Part shown: piece after piece, positions 48,082 through 54,949 of the stretch
How positions within the stretch are numbered: the first letter of the stretch is position 1
Layout of the letters: each line of letters begins with the position of its first letter
Assembly (NCBI RefSeq): GCF_003946885.1
Contig: NZ_RWKQ01000017.1
Coordinates: 28,603 to 83,551, forward strand
Direction of reading: 5' to 3'
Origin: Specibacter cremeus
GTDB taxonomy: Bacteria; Actinomycetota; Actinomycetes; Actinomycetales; Micrococcaceae
Length of the DNA stretch: 54,949 nt
Notes under the pieces: generated by a model
The model's database searches: none
Seen by the model: the letters and a program-made list of their open reading frames with translations, nothing else
Told to the model about the DNA's origin: nothing
Position numbers and translations under genes: made by a program

Positions 48082-48957
48082 CTAGGACCCGGCCGCGGCG
48101 CGCCACAGGTGCAGCGTCGCGTAGGAGCGCCACGGTTTGAGCGGTTCAGCCATGGCCGCGAGGTCGGCGGGCGTGAACCGGCGCGACTGTGCCGGGGAAA
48201 GGCCACGCAACGCCCCAAACCCGTTGCGCACGGCCGCGTCGGTGGGCAGGAACACGTCGGGAGCGCCAAGGACGCGCATCCCCACGTATCCGAGAGTCCA
48301 CGGACCGATGCCCGGGAGCGGCAGCAGCTTGCCGGCCAGTGTCTCGGGCGTGTCCGTGTGGTCGATGGCGACCGTCCTGTCGGCCAGCAGCCCGGCCACG
48401 GACAGGACGGCGTCGATGCGCCGTTGCGGGCCGCGCAGGATGGCGCGGCCGCCGGCGGCCAGTTGCGCCGGCGACGGGAACAGCCGCGCCATGGATCCGT
48501 GCGGCGTGCGGCTCGGCGTGCCCAGGGCGGCCAGTCGGGTCAATGCGGTCCGGGCCGCAGCGACGGTGATCTGCTGGCCGATCATGGCGCGGATGACGAT
48601 CTCGGCCGGGTCGATGCAGCCGGGCAGGCGCAGCCCGGGAACGGCGGCCACCCGGGACGCCAGTTGCGGATCGGCGGCCAGGACCGTGTCGGTCACCGCC
48701 GGATCCCGGTCGAGGTCCAACAGACGGCGGACGCGGGTCACGAGTTCCGGCAGGTCGGCTGGATCCTCCAGGTCGTGCTCCAAGGCGAGCCCCCGGCCGT
48801 CCCACGCGACCCGGAACCAGCCGTGCCCGCCGGGCAACAGCACCGTGCGCGCATAGGAGGCACCACTGCCCTCCTCGACCCCGGCCACGGCACGGGCCGC
48901 GAGGAAGGCGAAGATGCCCGGGTCGAACGGGGGATGGAACTCGAGCGTGACGGCCAT
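48082..48957 (-). CDS. DNA-3-methyladenine glycosylase II (AlkA type)
   Basis: The 291-aa protein has an AlkA N-terminal domain (LEFHPPFDPGIFAFLAARAV) and an HhH-GPD core with the hairpin LPGIGPWTLGY and the catalytic Asp in FLPTDAAVRNG. It excises alkylated purines during base excision repair. The Ada regulatory domain sometimes fused to AlkA in Actinobacteria is absent. It is convergent with the aldo/keto reductase (1 bp gap) and divergent from an MPG-type glycosylase. Confidence 0.9.
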   Translation of the reverse strand: MAVTLEFHPPFDPGIFAFLAARAVAGVEEGSGASYARTVLLPGGHGWFRVAWDGRGLALEHDLEDPADLPELVTRVRRLLDLDRDPAVTDTVLAADPQLASRVAAVPGLRLPGCIDPAEIVIRAMIGQQITVAAARTALTRLAALGTPSRTPHGSMARLFPSPAQLAAGGRAILRGPQRRIDAVLSVAGLLADRTVAIDHTDTPETLAGKLLPLPGIGPWTLGYVGMRVLGAPDVFLPTDAAVRNGFGALRGLSPAQSRRFTPADLAAMAEPLKPWRSYATLHLWRAAAGS

Positions 48958-49026
48958 GCAGCCATCTTGTCACCGACCATGCCCGCCCCGAAAACGCCTG
49001 GAAACACGGTCCCACCCGCGCGCTGC

Positions 49027-49038
49027 TAGCGTGGCAGC
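49027..49038 (+). promoter_or_regulatory. Leaderless -10 promoter of MPG gene
   Basis: TAGCGT (49027-49032) lies 6 nt before the ATG at 49039; no SD is present. Confidence 0.5.
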
Positions 49039-49716
49039 ATGCCCGTGTCCGAACCCGTCACCGATTCCGAAGACGCTCACGGGAGCCGGTCCCTGCCCGA
49101 GCTCCTCCTGCAGCCGGCCACCGTCGTCGCCCCGCGGCTGCTCGGCGCGCTGGTGCGCCACACGTGTCCGGAGGGGACCGTCGTCGTGCGCCTGACCGAG
49201 GTGGAGGCGTATCTGGGGCCACATGACTCCGCCGACCCGGACCCGGGCGCGCACAGCTATCGCGGGAAGACGAACCGCAACGCCGTCATGTTCGGTCCGC
49301 CCGGGCACCTGTACGTGTACTTCACCTATGGCATGCACTACTGCGCCAACCTGGTCTGCCGGCCGGAAGGGACGTCGTCCGGGTGCCTGATGCGGGCCGG
49401 GGAGATCGTGGAGGGCATCGAGCTGGCCCGGTCCCGGCGGCCCACCGCGAAGAAGGACTCCGAACTGGCCCAGGGCCCGGCCCGACTGACCATGGCACTG
49501 GGCCTGAGCCGGGTGCACAACGGCATCGACGCGCTCGGGGGCGAGGTGAGCGTGACGCTGCCCGACACGCCCGCCGCCAACGTGCGGACCGGCCCGCGCG
49601 TGGGTATCAGCGGGCCCGGCGGCGCCGCCGCCTACCCGTGGCGGTTCTGGCTCGACGGCGACCCGACCGTGTCCCGGTACAAGCCCGGCGTCGTCCGGGT
49701 CAGGCCGGCCCGCTGA
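49039..49716 (+). CDS. DNA-3-methyladenine glycosylase, MPG/AAG type
   Basis: The 225-aa protein has the AAG-fold landmarks RLTEVEAYLGPHDSA (catalytic Glu), NAVMFGPPGHLYVYFTYGMH and AQGPARLTMALG. It flips out and removes alkylated bases, as AlkA does, but with an unrelated fold. It is encoded head to head with the AlkA-type gene across 81 bp. The mRNA looks leaderless. Confidence 0.92.
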   Translation: MPVSEPVTDSEDAHGSRSLPELLLQPATVVAPRLLGALVRHTCPEGTVVVRLTEVEAYLGPHDSADPDPGAHSYRGKTNRNAVMFGPPGHLYVYFTYGMHYCANLVCRPEGTSSGCLMRAGEIVEGIELARSRRPTAKKDSELAQGPARLTMALGLSRVHNGIDALGGEVSVTLPDTPAANVRTGPRVGISGPGGAAAYPWRFWLDGDPTVSRYKPGVVRVRPAR

Positions 49717-49719
49717 CGC

Positions 49720-50118
49720 ATGCGGCCACTCGTGCTCCAGGATCGAGTACACGGCGACATCCACCCGCGAACCGCAGCACCTGCAGCTTGGCGGCGCTGT
49801 TGGCGGCCCCGCCCCAGTATTCGCGGCCGAAAACGTATGGCCGACCTCCACACGCGACTGCTCCGGCGCATGGTCGTACAGGCTCGTGGTCCCCATGACG
49901 GCACCGCTCGCATCATCGAGGACCGCGAACGGCAGCGTCGCGGGGTCCGCAATCCGCGCCGCGAACAACCGGTCCAGCGCGCGTTTCGAGGCCGGCTGTT
50001 CGGCGGCCATGCCGGCCCACAGCCCGGTGGCGATGAAGGGGAACAGCGCGGACGCGTGGCGGCGTCGCAGCGGGACGAGCCGGACGCCGTGCCCGGAGCG
50101 CGTAATCGAGTGTTGCAC
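49720..50118 (-). pseudogene. GNAT acetyltransferase remnant (frameshift and internal deletion)
   Basis: From about GTG 50118 the frame encodes VRLVPLRRRHASALFPFIAT and continues to VLDDASGAVMGTTSLYD and RVEVGHTF, the N-terminal half of a GNAT protein. At about 49830, a T4 run on the coding strand shifts the continuation GREYWGGAANSAAKLQVL into the next frame. Then roughly 45-60 residues of the acetyl-CoA core are missing, and the family's end VAVYSILEHEWPH appears back in the first frame. The 3' end abuts the MPG stop. No intact protein can be made. Confidence 0.75.
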
Positions 50119-50253
50119 AGCGAATATTTCATCATCCCGGAGGCCCCCGGCGATGCCGGAATGGCTGTGCCGGGGATGAATTTCCCGTGACATTCGACGC
50201 GGCCCTCCCGCGGCCTCCGTGCGCCCCGGTGCGAGTGCCCGGTCCGGGGGCGG

Positions 50254-50266
50254 TAGCGTTGGGGAC
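50254..50266 (+). promoter_or_regulatory. Leaderless -10 promoter of apt
   Basis: TAGCGT (50254-50259) lies 7 nt before the GTG at 50267. It is identical to the box before the MPG gene. Confidence 0.5.
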
Positions 50267-50800
50267 GTGAGTGAGACTTCGCCTGCCGCCGCGACCATCG
50301 GCCGGCTCTGTGCCACCGTTCCCGACTACCCGGAACCCGGCATCATATTCAAGGACCTGACGCCCGTTTTCGCCGACGGCGCCGCGCTGCGCGAGGTGGT
50401 CGACGCGCTGGTGGCGCCCTTCGCCGGCCGGTTCGACGCCGTGGCCGGGGTCGAGGCGCGCGGCTTCCTGCTGGCCGCGGCCGCCGCGTATGCGACGGGG
50501 ACCGGCATGATCACCGTCCGCAAGGCCGGCAAGCTGCCCAGGGCCCTGTTCACGGAACGCTACGCGCTCGAGTATGGGAAGGCGGCGCTGGAGATCCACC
50601 AGGGCGATGTCGCCGCGGGCACCCGCGTGCTCCTCCTCGACGACGTGCTCGCCACCGGTGGCACGCTCGGGGTGGCCGTGCGGCTCCTCGAACGTGCCGG
50701 GGCGGACGTGACGGGCATCGGCGTCGTCCTTGAGCTGGCGTCGTTGCCGGGCCGCGCCGCACTGGCGGGGCATCACGTGGAGTCGCTCGTCACCGTGTGA
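50267..50800 (+). CDS. apt: Adenine phosphoribosyltransferase
   Basis: The 177-aa type I phosphoribosyltransferase has PDYPEPGIIFKDLTPVF, GVEARGFLLAAA and the PRPP-binding loop VLLLDDVLATGGTL. It salvages adenine to AMP with PRPP. GTG 50267 is preferred over a longer frame because homology starts there and a -10 box fits 7 nt upstream. The usual relA neighbour is not present. Confidence 0.93.
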   Translation: MSETSPAAATIGRLCATVPDYPEPGIIFKDLTPVFADGAALREVVDALVAPFAGRFDAVAGVEARGFLLAAAAAYATGTGMITVRKAGKLPRALFTERYALEYGKAALEIHQGDVAAGTRVLLLDDVLATGGTLGVAVRLLERAGADVTGIGVVLELASLPGRAALAGHHVESLVTV

Positions 50801-50854
50801 GCGCCGCCCGACACACCACGAAACCGTACGTCCCGGAGCCCGGCCGCGCCGGAG

Positions 50855-50922
50855 TAGACTGGATGGTCCAACTTTTGCCGGGGCACGCGTCCGGCAGACG
50901 ACCTTCGCCAGGGGAGCAGTGA
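50855..50922 (+). promoter_or_regulatory. Promoter and leader of HelD-like gene
   Basis: TAGACT (50855-50860) is a likely -10. The leader contains the inverted repeat TGCCGG-N9-CCGGCA (50876-50896) and AGGGGAG 6 nt before the ATG. The hairpin is not a match I can assign to the rifamycin-associated element known upstream of helR genes. Confidence 0.45.
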
Positions 50923-53160
50923 ATGCAGAACGCCGATTTGGCCAACGAACGCGAGTACGTGGCCGGGCTCTACGCGCGCCTCGATGAGCTGCGCGCCGAG
51001 AAGGTCGCCCAGCTTGCCGATGTTCGCCGCACGCTCAGTGCCGGAACCCACCAGAACCGGTCGGAGCGGGACGCGTTCGCCACCCTGTATGAGGACCGGC
51101 TCGCGCAGCTGAACGCCGTGGACGACCGGCTTGTGTTCGGCCGGCTCGACCTGGATTCGGGGGAGCGGCGCTACATCGGCCGTATCGGGTTGTCCACCGA
51201 CGACCTGCGCCAGCTCATGGTCGACTGGCGGGCGCCGGAGGCCGGCACGTTCTACCAGGCCACGGCGTTCGAGCGCCAGGGCGTGCGCCGGCGTCGGCAC
51301 CTGATCCTCTCCGGCCGCCATGTGCTGGCCATTGAGGACGATGTGCTGGACGCCGATTTGCTGGCCGACGGCGGCGAGCTCCAGGGCGAGGGCGCCCTGC
51401 TGGCCGCGCTGAATTCCCGGCGCACCGGGCGCATGTCCGACATCGTCGGGACCATCCAGGCCGAACAGGATCGGATCATCCGGGCCCCGCTCAGCGGCGC
51501 GCTCGTCGTGCAGGGCGGCCCGGGCACCGGGAAGACCGCGGTGGCGCTGCACCGTGCCGCCTACCTGCTCTACACGCACCGGGACCGGCTCAAGTCGGCC
51601 GGAGTGCTGCTCGTGGGGCCCACCAGCGCGTTCATGAAGTACATCGAACGTGTCCTGCCGTCGTTGGGGGAGACGGGGGTCGTCATGGCCAGCGTGGGCC
51701 GGCTCATGCCCGGCATCACGGCGACCGCCACGGAGTCGCGTGCCGTCGCCGAGATCAAGGGCCGCACGTTCATGGCGGACGTGATCGCCAACGCCGTCGC
51801 CAACCGGCAACGGCTCCCGCGCCAGGACACCACCGTCACGGTGGAGGGGACCCGGTTGCGCCTGACGGTCCGCCAAGTCCGGCGCGCCCGCGACAAGGCG
51901 CGGGCAACGGGCAAGCCGCACAATGAGGCCAGGGCGACCTTCGTGAAAATCCTGCTGCGCGAGCTGACCGAGCAGCTGCGCGAACACATCGAGGCGGCCG
52001 GCGCCGGCAACACCGCGGACCGGTCGTACCTGGCCGAGGACGTGCGCAACGCCCGGGACGTGCGTGTCATGTTGAACCTGTGCTGGATGCCGATGACCCC
52101 GGAGAAGCTCGTCGCGGAGCTGTTCGCGAAGCCGGCGATCCTGGCCGCGTGTGCATCGCGGCTCACCGAGGCCGAACGCTCGTTGCTGCACCGGCCGCAC
52201 GACGCGCCGTGGGCCGAGTCCGACGTGCCGCTGCTCGACGAGGCAGCCGAACTGCTCGGCCGGGCGGAGGCACACACGGCCGAGACGTCCGCGGCCGGGG
52301 CGCAGCGCAAACGGGATCTGGCCAATGCCGAGAAGGCCATCATGAACGTGAACCAGACGTTGGCCGACGCGGGTGTCGACGGCGTGGTGACAGCCCAGAT
52401 GCTGGCCGACCACAACGCCGTGCACGAGGAATACCTGACCAGCGCCGAGCGCGCCGTGGAGGACCGGACGTGGGCCTACGGGCACATCGTCGTCGATGAG
52501 GCCCAGGAACTCTCGCCCATGCAATGGCGGTTGCTGGTGCGCCGGTGCCCGGTCAAGTCGTTCACCATCGTCGGCGACATCGCCCAGACGAGCGCCGCCT
52601 CGGGTGCCCGGTCCTGGCGGCAGGCGCTCACCCCGTTCTTCGACGACCGGTGGACGCTGGAGGAGTTGACGGTCAACTACCGCACCCCGGCCCAGATCGC
52701 CGAGGCCGCCGTCCGCATGGCCAATGCGGCCGGCCAGGTCGTCTCCGCGCCGAAGGCGGTGCGTGACGGCGAATGGCCGCCCTTGGTTGACCGCGTCGTC
52801 GGGACCGGGGTACTGGAGGAACTGGTGCGGATCCTGCCGGAGGAACTGGACGCACTGAACGGTGGCCTGCTGGCCGTCATCACCGAGGCGTCGCAGGTGG
52901 CACGGACGACGGCGGCCGTGCGGGCCATGTACGGCCGCCGGGTCGGGCACGGGGCCGGGTCGCTGGAACAGGACATTGTCGTCATCGACCCGCACGAGGC
53001 GAAGGGGTTGGAATTCGACGGTGTCATCATCATCGAACCGTCCGGCCTGTTGGCGGCCGCCGGCGGCCGGGTGGGCGACCTGTACGTGTCGATGACCCGC
53101 CCGACACGGCGGCTGCGGCTGGTGACCACGACGGAACTGCCGGCCGGCATCGAGGCGTGA
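50923..53160 (+). CDS. HelD/HelR-like UvrD-family motor ATPase that acts on RNA polymerase
   Basis: The 745-aa protein has an N-terminal coiled-coil (NEREYVAGLYARLDELRAEK), which HelD inserts into RNA polymerase channels. It also has Walker A GGPGTGKTAVALHRA (about 198-212), a long helical arm insert (about 290-500), motif II VVDEAQELSPMQW, motif III-like FTIVGDIAQTS and motif VI LYVSMTRPTRRL. It frees stalled polymerase, and the HelR branch confers rifamycin tolerance; membership of that branch is inferred. Length is normal for actinobacterial members. Confidence 0.88.
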   Translation: MQNADLANEREYVAGLYARLDELRAEKVAQLADVRRTLSAGTHQNRSERDAFATLYEDRLAQLNAVDDRLVFGRLDLDSGERRYIGRIGLSTDDLRQLMVDWRAPEAGTFYQATAFERQGVRRRRHLILSGRHVLAIEDDVLDADLLADGGELQGEGALLAALNSRRTGRMSDIVGTIQAEQDRIIRAPLSGALVVQGGPGTGKTAVALHRAAYLLYTHRDRLKSAGVLLVGPTSAFMKYIERVLPSLGETGVVMASVGRLMPGITATATESRAVAEIKGRTFMADVIANAVANRQRLPRQDTTVTVEGTRLRLTVRQVRRARDKARATGKPHNEARATFVKILLRELTEQLREHIEAAGAGNTADRSYLAEDVRNARDVRVMLNLCWMPMTPEKLVAELFAKPAILAACASRLTEAERSLLHRPHDAPWAESDVPLLDEAAELLGRAEAHTAETSAAGAQRKRDLANAEKAIMNVNQTLADAGVDGVVTAQMLADHNAVHEEYLTSAERAVEDRTWAYGHIVVDEAQELSPMQWRLLVRRCPVKSFTIVGDIAQTSAASGARSWRQALTPFFDDRWTLEELTVNYRTPAQIAEAAVRMANAAGQVVSAPKAVRDGEWPPLVDRVVGTGVLEELVRILPEELDALNGGLLAVITEASQVARTTAAVRAMYGRRVGHGAGSLEQDIVVIDPHEAKGLEFDGVIIIEPSGLLAAAGGRVGDLYVSMTRPTRRLRLVTTTELPAGIEA

Positions 53161-53196
53161 GTAGCGCCGTCGTACTGGTAATTTTGGAGGGTGTCA

Positions 53197-54498
53197 TTGC
53201 AAACCGAACTTCGCGCCCCCGTTAACGACGCCAGCTTCCCCAACGTCTGGCAGGAACTGAAGTGGCGCGGCCTGGTCCATGTATCGACGGACGAGGCCGC
53301 CCTCGAGGAACTGCTGGCCGGCGACCCGATCACCTACTACTGCGGGTTCGACCCGACGGCGCCGAGCCTGCACCTGGGCAACCTGGTCCAGCTGCTGACC
53401 ATGCGCCGGCTCCAGCTGGCCGGGCACAAGCCGCTCGGGTTGGTCGGCGGCTCCACCGGCCTGGTGGGGGACCCGCGGCCGACGGCGGAGCGCACCATGA
53501 ACACGAAGGAAACGGTCGCGGAGTGGGTCGGCTACCTGCAAGGCCAGGTCCACCGGTTCCTCAGCTTCGAGGGCGAGAACGCCGCGCGCATGGTCAACAA
53601 CCTCGACTGGACCGCGCCCATGTCCGTGCTGGACTTCCTGCGCGACGTCGGCAAGTACTTCCGTATCGGCACCATGGTCAAGAAGGACATCGTGGCCTCC
53701 CGGCTGAACTCCGAGGAGGGCATCAGCTACGCCGAGTTCAGCTACCAGATCCTGCAGGGCATGGACTACCTGGAGCTGTACCGCCAGTACGATTGCCGGC
53801 TGCAGCAGGGCGGCTCCGACCAGTGGGGCAACCTGACCAGCGGCACCGACCTGATTCGCAAGGTCGAGGGTGCGTCCGTGCATGCGCTGGGCACGCCGCT
53901 GATCACGAACTCGGACGGGACGAAGTTCGGCAAGAGCGAGGGCAATGCCATCTGGCTCGATCCGGCCATGTGCAGCCCCTTCGACATGTACCAGTTCTGG
54001 CTGAACACGGCCGACGCCGACGTCATCGACCGGTTGAAGGTCTTCTCGTTCCTGTCCCGCGAACAAATCGAGGAGCTCGCCCGGGCTGTGGCCGAGCGGC
54101 CGCAGGCGCGTGAGGCGCAGCGCGTGCTGGCATTCCAGGTCACGTCGCTGGTGCACAGCGTCGAGGCGACGAACAAGGCCATTGCGGCGTCCGCGGCGTT
54201 GTTCGGCCAAGGTGAGCTGACCGACCTCGACGTGCCGACGCTGGCCGCGGCCACGCGTGAACTGCCCAAGGTCACCGTGCCCGCCGATGAGTTGAACATC
54301 GTCAGCCTGCTCGTGGCCTCCGGCCTGTCCGCCAGCAACTCGGCCGCCCGCCGGACGATCGGGGAGGGTGGGGCGTACGTGAACAATGCAAAGGTCACCG
54401 ACCCGGACGTGGTCGTCGACGCCGCGGACGCGCTGCACGGCAGATACTTGCTGTTGCGCCGCGGCAAGCGCACCCTGGTCATGGCGGAGATCGTTTAG
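53197..54498 (+). CDS. tyrS: Tyrosyl-tRNA synthetase
   Basis: The 433-aa class I synthetase has FDPTAPSLHLGNLVQL (HIGH-type), the tyrosine site YRQYDCRLQQGGSDQWGN, the KMSKS-type KFGKSEGN and a C-terminal S4 domain (SNSAARRTIGEGGAYVNN). GTG 53191 abuts GGAGG with no spacer, so TTG 53197, 6 nt from it, is the better start. It is the last protein gene before an rRNA operon leader. Confidence 0.95.
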   Translation: MQTELRAPVNDASFPNVWQELKWRGLVHVSTDEAALEELLAGDPITYYCGFDPTAPSLHLGNLVQLLTMRRLQLAGHKPLGLVGGSTGLVGDPRPTAERTMNTKETVAEWVGYLQGQVHRFLSFEGENAARMVNNLDWTAPMSVLDFLRDVGKYFRIGTMVKKDIVASRLNSEEGISYAEFSYQILQGMDYLELYRQYDCRLQQGGSDQWGNLTSGTDLIRKVEGASVHALGTPLITNSDGTKFGKSEGNAIWLDPAMCSPFDMYQFWLNTADADVIDRLKVFSFLSREQIEELARAVAERPQAREAQRVLAFQVTSLVHSVEATNKAIAASAALFGQGELTDLDVPTLAAATRELPKVTVPADELNIVSLLVASGLSASNSAARRTIGEGGAYVNNAKVTDPDVVVDAADALHGRYLLLRRGKRTLVMAEIV

Positions 54499-54500
54499 CG

Positions 54501-54531
54501 GTCGGTGATTGAGCCTGTCGAAATCACCGAC
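54501..54531 (+). terminator. Repeat-derived hairpin after tyrS
   Basis: GTCGGTGATT (54501-54510) pairs perfectly with AATCACCGAC (54522-54531). The loop plus inner stem is a copy of the dispersed GGTGATTGAGCCTGTCGAAA repeat, here 3 bp after the stop codon. Confidence 0.65.
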
Positions 54532-54544
54532 AGACTCCCCACCA

Positions 54545-54584
54545 CAGCTGCCCGCCGGCGCGTTTGCGCACCGGCGGGCAGCTG
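54545..54584. terminator. Long GC-rich hairpin before rRNA promoter
   Basis: The arms start CAGCTGCCCGCCGG and end CCGGCGGGCAGCTG: 14 perfect pairs, then one mismatch and three more around a short T-rich loop. It can stop transcription from tyrS, although no T-run follows. Confidence 0.65.
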
Positions 54585-54592
54585 TGTATAGT
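54564..54592 (+). promoter_or_regulatory. Candidate rRNA promoter P1
   Basis: TTGCGC (54564-54569), 17 bp, then TATAGT (54587-54592). The -35 lies in the loop of the hairpin described at 54545, and the right arm is the spacer. Confidence 0.5.
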
Positions 54593-54949
54593 TCTACAAG
54601 TCTGCTGCGCTTGCGCTGCTCCCGGCTGGATCACTCCGGCGGGTGGGAACGGTGAAGCGGGGCGCTGAATCCCTAAACCAAACCATTTCCTTATCGCTTC
54701 GTCGCGTGCTGCGATCGAACGGAAGAATATATGGTGAAGGAATTCGGTGAATTCACGGTGTGACGAGCGGCACGAACTGCCGATTGGACAAAGTGAATTC
54801 CGATGAAATAAGCTGTAAACACCGCAGCGATGAAAGCGAAGCAAGAAATGCTTCAAGTACTCGTTTGTGTTTGTTGTTTGAGAACTCAATAGTGTGCCAA
54901 GTTTTTTTGATGCCGATTGGTTATGTTTGATTGGTTGATTGACTGTTTT
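54593..54949 (+). other. rRNA operon leader with second promoter and boxA-like antiterminator; 16S gene beyond window
   Basis: The last 357 bp have no gene and a lower GC content. TTGGAC (54784-54789) and TAAGCT (54809-54814) could form a second promoter, with a 19-bp spacer. TTGTTTGAGAACTCAATAGT (about 54874-54893) is the conserved boxA-containing stretch I know from upstream of actinobacterial 16S genes. AT-rich TTGG/TTGATT repeats follow to the edge. The 16S sequence itself has not begun. Confidence 0.75.

Noticed and set aside
50876-50896. Rifamycin-associated element upstream of the HelD-like gene
   Set aside because: The inverted repeat has short arms and does not match the element as I remember it.
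54593-54949. Start of the 16S rRNA gene
   Set aside because: The conserved 16S 5' end (AGAGTTTGATC-type sequence) is not reached before the window ends.

Overview
The window reads as chromosome of a high-GC actinobacterium, most likely Arthrobacter or a close Micrococcaceae relative. Support: strongly GC-biased codons, a mycothiol-dependent-type DinB protein, an Rv2578c-type radical SAM protein, a DUF5302 protein, a HelD/HelR motor, many genes with a TANNNT -10 box only 6-7 nt before the start codon, and a right end that looks like the leader of an rRNA operon behind tyrS. Genus is an inference; no 16S sequence lies inside the window. No CRISPR array, tRNA, insertion sequence or prophage was seen.

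Left part (1-11.3 kb), two catabolic islands with their own GntR/FCD regulators. Island 1 (1-6.5 kb) has a glutamine-synthetase-like ligase, two class I glutamine-amidotransferase-type hydrolases, a zinc alcohol dehydrogenase, an APC permease and a GntR regulator. This fits uptake of an amine or amino alcohol, gamma-glutamylation, oxidation and release of glutamate. A near-identical 14-bp motif occurs in the divergent promoter and before the regulator. Island 2 (6.5-11.3 kb) has an acyl-CoA dehydrogenase divergent from a MaoC hydratase, a CitE-like lyase, a CaiB CoA-transferase and a GntR regulator. This fits catabolism of a branched C5 dicarboxylate such as itaconate, mesaconate or methylsuccinate.

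Middle left (11.3-27.5 kb): a MutT-type NUDIX gene, DUF5302, a radical SAM protein, an AMP-forming acyl-CoA ligase, a second NUDIX gene and a TetR regulator. Then comes a tightly overlapping operon: lipoprotein binding protein, two permeases, a fused two-domain ATPase, an SDR, an ADP-forming acyl-CoA synthetase, an acyl-CoA dehydrogenase, an enoyl-CoA hydratase and an alpha/beta hydrolase. It looks like import plus CoA-dependent degradation of one organic acid, identity unknown.

Middle (27.5-37.4 kb): a compact leftward operon of a BCS1-like AAA+ ATPase, a small HEXXH protein and a SIMPL-domain protein, divergent from a trypsin-like protease. I regard it as the best candidate for an uncharacterised system. 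After it come pheST, a repeat-rich stretch with two small genes (one DUF1508) and a quinone oxidoreductase.

Right part (37.4-54.9 kb): a complete arginine cluster argCJBDFRGH, a DinB protein, an aldo/keto reductase, two divergent alkylbase DNA glycosylases (AlkA and MPG types), a decayed GNAT gene, apt, a HelD-like motor ATPase, tyrS, and the promoter and leader of an rRNA operon. Dispersed repeats sit between genes here, and one has been duplicated in frame at the start of argH.
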